This document shows, piece by piece, positions 60,691-64,000 of a DNA stretch of 64,000 nt. Under the pieces are notes generated by a model. It did not search any database, was not told the DNA's origin, and saw nothing but the letters and a program-made list of their open reading frames with translations. Each line of letters starts with the position of its first letter. Positions within the stretch are counted from its first letter, which is position 1. The stretch spans positions 240,063 to 304,062 of the forward strand of contig JAPQWV010000660.1 of assembly GCA_027422505.1 (NCBI GenBank), written 5' to 3'. Origin of the DNA: Craterostigma plantagineum (Eukaryota > Streptophyta > Magnoliopsida > Lamiales > Linderniaceae). A program made the translations under genes and the position numbers.

Positions 60691-61964
60691 AAAAATAACT
60701 TACATGTGAAACTGAACTAACCAGAAACCATCCTGAACAACCCAAAACATTCCAAAAACTGTTCAAACAGTCCAGTTGTTAAGCCAAATACATACAACCA
60801 AAAAGTATCTAAATAAGAGAATGTTCGCGTCGTTCAGTTTGGAGAGATCATCTCTCTTACCGAAACATCATCGACATAGCCGCCCGGAGCATGTATACAC
60901 CACACTCCCCGCTGTCCGAAAAAATAGAACAATTTCAAAATCTAGACAATGAACTTTGCAAAGAAAAAAAGTAAGACAAATGAGACTTACCTGATCTTCC
61001 CCTGAGGGAACTTGCCGCACCGCGCATATCTAAAGTTGACAAGATTGTCATTACACCGACGTGCTGAAGCATCAGAGGTATCAACTCGCAGAGGGGCTCG
61101 ACGTATGGCTTTATGAACCTCATGTCCTTGTCAGCGGCCCGGTCGCAGTCCAAAATCTGAACGGTTCTCTCCTTGAACCGTGCGACCAGAAGCACCAATG
61201 AGCATTGTACCCCAACGGTATGACGGCAGCCTCCGCTTCGCTCCAGTGGAGTGACGGCTTGTGCGGGTGATTGTACATTCCCGTAGCATGTAGTTCGAAC
61301 GACGACATATCCCACGGGCGAGGTTTGGTGGACTCATACAGTACCAATTGTGGAAAATTGGTACTCATGAAGGCCCACTTTCTCCACGGGAAGCCCAAAG
61401 CGGTCTTGCATCGCTATAAAACCGTGGAATACCTCGTTGACGTGCTGCAATAATAGCATAATATGTTATCAAGCGAAATAATTAATTAGTTAGAACGTAT
61501 TGAGCTAAATGAACATACCTCATCCGAGAGCCAAACTCTTTGAGTAGACAGGTCTTTGAAGAATTTCATCCCATAAGACTGTAGGATGCCTGCTCGTTCA
61601 TCAGTTGGGCCCATTCTTTCCAACTCCACCCTTACCGCCGCCCAATTTTTAATCTTCGACTCAATGAAATGCACTAAGTTGTTCAGGCGAGGTTTTGTAG
61701 CTGGAGGGGTCGAGTCCGGCAACGCCATATACGGACTCGTCAGGACCTTCGCCTTCTTCTTCTCGCGATCAGGCTGATCCCGTTTTGTAGCGAGCACGGC
61801 GGTCCGGGTTCTTAACCGTTTGTACCGTTTCGGCACGGCCCCCGTCCCCGTCGTGGTCGAAGCGGCGTCGTCCTCCATCCCCGTCCCACCGGCCCCGTCC
61901 CCGTCGTCTCGGCCACGACCCCCGTATCCGTCGCGGCCACGACCCCCGTCCCCGTATCCGTCGC

Positions 61965-62150
61965 CGGCCACGACCCCCGTCGTCTCGGCCACGGTCTCGG
62001 CCACGACCCCCGTCGTCTCGGCCACGACCCCCGTCGTCTCGGCCACGACCCCCGTCGTCTCGGCCACGGTCTCGGCCACGACCCCCGTCGTCTCGGCCAC
62101 GACCCCCGTCGTCTCGGGCCACGACCCCCGTCCCCGTCCCACCGCCCACG
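61965..62150. repeat. 21-bp minisatellite in the ULP1-like gene
   Basis: Units of GTCGTCTCGGCCACGACCCC, six or more copies with some partial ones, in frame with the minus gene and coding VVAETTG on that strand. Highly GC-rich compared with its surroundings. Length is likely variable between individuals. Confidence 0.85.
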
Positions 62151-62516
62151 ACCCCCGTATCCGTCGTCTTGTCCACCTGGTGGCCCTCGGCCCTCCCCGT
62201 CTCCGGCACATTCGTCGTGTCGGGTTCGTTCGGCGTCCTCCCGAATATTGGCGTGTCGAACCGCGGCGAAGGAGGCGTGTCCCGATCATAGGACCTCGCA
62301 ATATCCCGTACCGTTGTCGGCCTCAGGGTCTCGATGACTACAAAACGGGAGTATTAAGTATTACGTAATATCAATATAATTTTGTAAAATAAACATCAAG
62401 TAGGACATACCCTCGAGCACGATCGAACGTAGCTCCCTAATCTCCGTTCGGATATCCCTAACCTCAGCCTCCAGCCTGTCCATTCTTCTATCGATATGGG
62501 CGACGACTGAGCTAGA

Positions 62517-62640
62517 AGAAGCAGGAGGAGAAGACCGCGGAGGAGAAGCCCGCGGAGGAGAAGACCTCGGGGGGAAGAACCGCGGAGGAGGAGACCGCGG
62601 AGGAGGAGACCGCGGAGGAGGAGATGGAGCAAGCCGATGG
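62517..62640. repeat. GGAGGAGAAGACCGC repeat coding Pro/Arg/Ser
   Basis: 15-18-bp units that code SPPPRSPPPRS on minus, just before the coiled coil of the ULP1-like gene. A proline-rich linker of this type is common in ULP-like transposon proteins. Confidence 0.7.
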
Positions 62641-64000
62641 TCACTGCAGTAGACCGCCATCCCATTTAGCAGATGCTCCACTATCCTTTGGGCTACGGCG
62701 TCATCCCTGCTGCCATAAAGCCGGCGACCGTGCGAAAGTGCCTTGAATTGACTTCAACATCGGTTGGTGTAAGCCACACCGCACATCCTGTGTATTTGTA
62801 CAAGTTAAAACATCTCATTCTAATAGCGATGAACAACTCTAAAATTCCATATTATAAATAAACATATATACTTACATCGATCTGCCCGGCATTGAATGCA
62901 CGCTCGACCGCTTCCCACGACGGAGCAGAACTCTTGGCGAAAAAATCTGGTCTTCCAATGGCATATTCGGGGTATCGGGAGTCGATCACCGGTTCTCCTC
63001 ACAGTGAATTCGCCCCCGACGCTCGGAAAACACTCGTACGCCAGAACCTGATAAAAAAGAGTAAATATAAGTTAAAAAAAAATATAATATGGCTTAAATA
63101 AAGCAAAATTACTTACCTGAAGCGGTTGGACGAAGCCGCTAATATCGAAGGATGTACTGATTTTTCCCTTCGAAGTCATGTCAATGCGCTTCTCCAACAG
63201 GTCTTTGTTCAGACCATAAAATGACCTCCTCGAAAGCTATCCTTCCCCAAGGATATTGGTTGAAGCGATCAAAATCCTCCACCAGAGAGAGCCACTCGCT
63301 CGTAACGGGCAAGTCCTTCTTCACACGGCACTTCCCTAGTACCCCGACCGACGCAAAATAAAGCGCCGCCATCTTCAATTTCTCGATATTCACACCCGAA
63401 CCTCCACCGGCGGCGGCATCATTACGCAACATTTCCATCCATTCTTGCATCCAATCGTGAAAATATATAACGGGCTTGCCTACGAGCCATAAAACAAACG
63501 TTAGTTTTTGAAATCATTTGTAAAAAGATTCAAAATGATAAAAAAGAATAGATAATCATACCAGGCCAATGCCCTCGTTGTAAACCCGTTCGATGACGGT
63601 ATCACCGGATCGGCAGCGCCACAATCGAGCCCGTAATTAGGCAATATACTCGACCAACGAAAATCGTAATGGTCGCCCACGAACGACCATCCAAAAACTC
63701 CTGCGACTCAGGCATATACTCCACTTGTCGGCTCATCAAAAACCACAATCATATTCGAGTTGTAGTGGTTACGGGCCACCTTTATGAGATTCCCCGAACT
63801 GAGTCCTGTTGACCATCTCCGCCAATTCATCTTCGTTCAAAAAGGTACGAATGCGTTCTGATACTAAGATGTACTTTGCGTTCACTGTAAGGATGGCATG
63901 GTAGAAATTTTCCGTCGGCAGCTTCGTCGGAAAATAGATCTGAAAATGCAAAAAAACCACCAAAATTTTCTGTTATTCGAGTAACTAGTCGAGTAAAATG

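Larger units (their letters stand above)
60935..63963 (-). pseudogene. ULP1-protease-like transposon gene, fragmented
   Basis: Pieces in order on minus: an N-terminal region with YILVSERIRTFLNEDELAEM (63963-63769); a DUF1985-like block WLSLVEDFDRFNQYPWGRIA (63450-63181) that continues in another frame as YGLNKDLLEKRIDMTSKGK; EYAIGRPDFFAKSSAPSWEA (~62900); a PPPRS repeat and coiled coil RMDRLEAEVRDIRTEIREL (~62640-62400); a VVAETTG repeat; then LVHFIESKIKNWAAVRVELE. The C-terminal protease-like segment has VIPLGYNAHW, a frame break, then LLVARFKERTVQILDCDRAA (~61240-61120). The HW and the later D fit the His and Asp of ULP1/C48 peptidases; the Cys is not identified. At least two one-base frame breaks (near 61190 and 63215) prevent a full product as read. 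Confidence 0.65.
56540..64000 (+). mobile_element. large MuDR-type transposon with a ULP1-like gene
   Basis: One element is inferred from shared subterminal motifs (TTCGAG, ATTCGAATAA) at 56546-56925, 59340-60690 and again at the window edge (63974-63996). These bracket a transposase gene on plus and a ULP1-like gene on minus, facing each other. Two-gene MULEs with a ULP1 protease are known in plants as the Kaonashi type. Neither terminal inverted repeat is identified, and the right end is outside the window. Both genes have several one-base frame changes. Confidence 0.75.

Noticed and set aside
61820..62368. Plus-strand Pro/Ser/Val-rich frame of 182 codons
   Set aside because: Shadow of the GC-rich minisatellite; the minus strand matches the ULP-like gene order.

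Overview
The window is nuclear DNA of a flowering plant, most likely a eudicot. The evidence is genes split by many short AT-rich GT-AG introns, several plant-only families (TMK receptor kinase, PBL kinase, USP-kinase, MIR160, F-box/LRR) and a dense load of MITEs, a Helitron and Mutator-like elements. I cannot name the species from the sequence.

Layout. 1-5.4 kb is gene-poor and holds a hAT-type MITE with an exact 8-bp target-site duplication (TSD), a Stowaway MITE and a 22-bp minisatellite. 5.4-9.0 kb has a GNAT acetyltransferase and a ten-exon AVT1-type amino-acid transporter, both on minus. 10.0-14.3 kb has an F-box/LRR gene bracketed by two related direct repeats. The upstream repeat is split by a Helitron that itself carries a hAT MITE. 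14.3-22.0 kb is a block of broken DNA: Harbinger transposase remnants, a 3.1-kb near-perfect inverted duplication of a histone-fold-like gene, and a decayed API5 pseudogene. It is bounded on both sides by copies of the TMK1 3' end. 22.4-27.5 kb has TMK1 and, upstream on the same strand, a MIR160 gene. 29.8-41.5 kb has a USP-domain receptor-like cytoplasmic kinase and the 24-exon VPS53 gene. 43.0-55.0 kb has three minus-strand genes: a phosphatidylglycerophosphate synthase, a PBL/RLCK-VII kinase and a CNOT4-type RING/RRM protein. The CNOT4-type gene has a frameshift and an in-frame stop. 56.5-64 kb is one large MuDR-type element with a SWIM-finger transposase on plus, a ULP1-protease-like gene on minus, TTCGAG-rich subterminal zones and a 127-bp tandem array. 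It runs off the right edge.

The order GNAT - AVT1 - MIR160 - PGP synthase resembles, from memory, the Arabidopsis interval At2g39020-At2g39290, so the gene backbone looks like an old conserved block with young insertions. Functionally it mixes auxin control (TMK1 at the surface, miR160 on ARF mRNAs), vacuolar and Golgi trafficking (AVT1, VPS53), plastid/mitochondrial phospholipid synthesis (PGPS) and immune-type kinases (PBL, USP-kinase). The most unusual object is the inverted histone-fold duplication at 16.7-19.8 kb: two 1209-bp arms with no indel and about six mismatches, predicted to form a long RNA hairpin. Exon coordinates were assembled by eye from splice signals and reading frame; none has been tested by alignment or RNA data.
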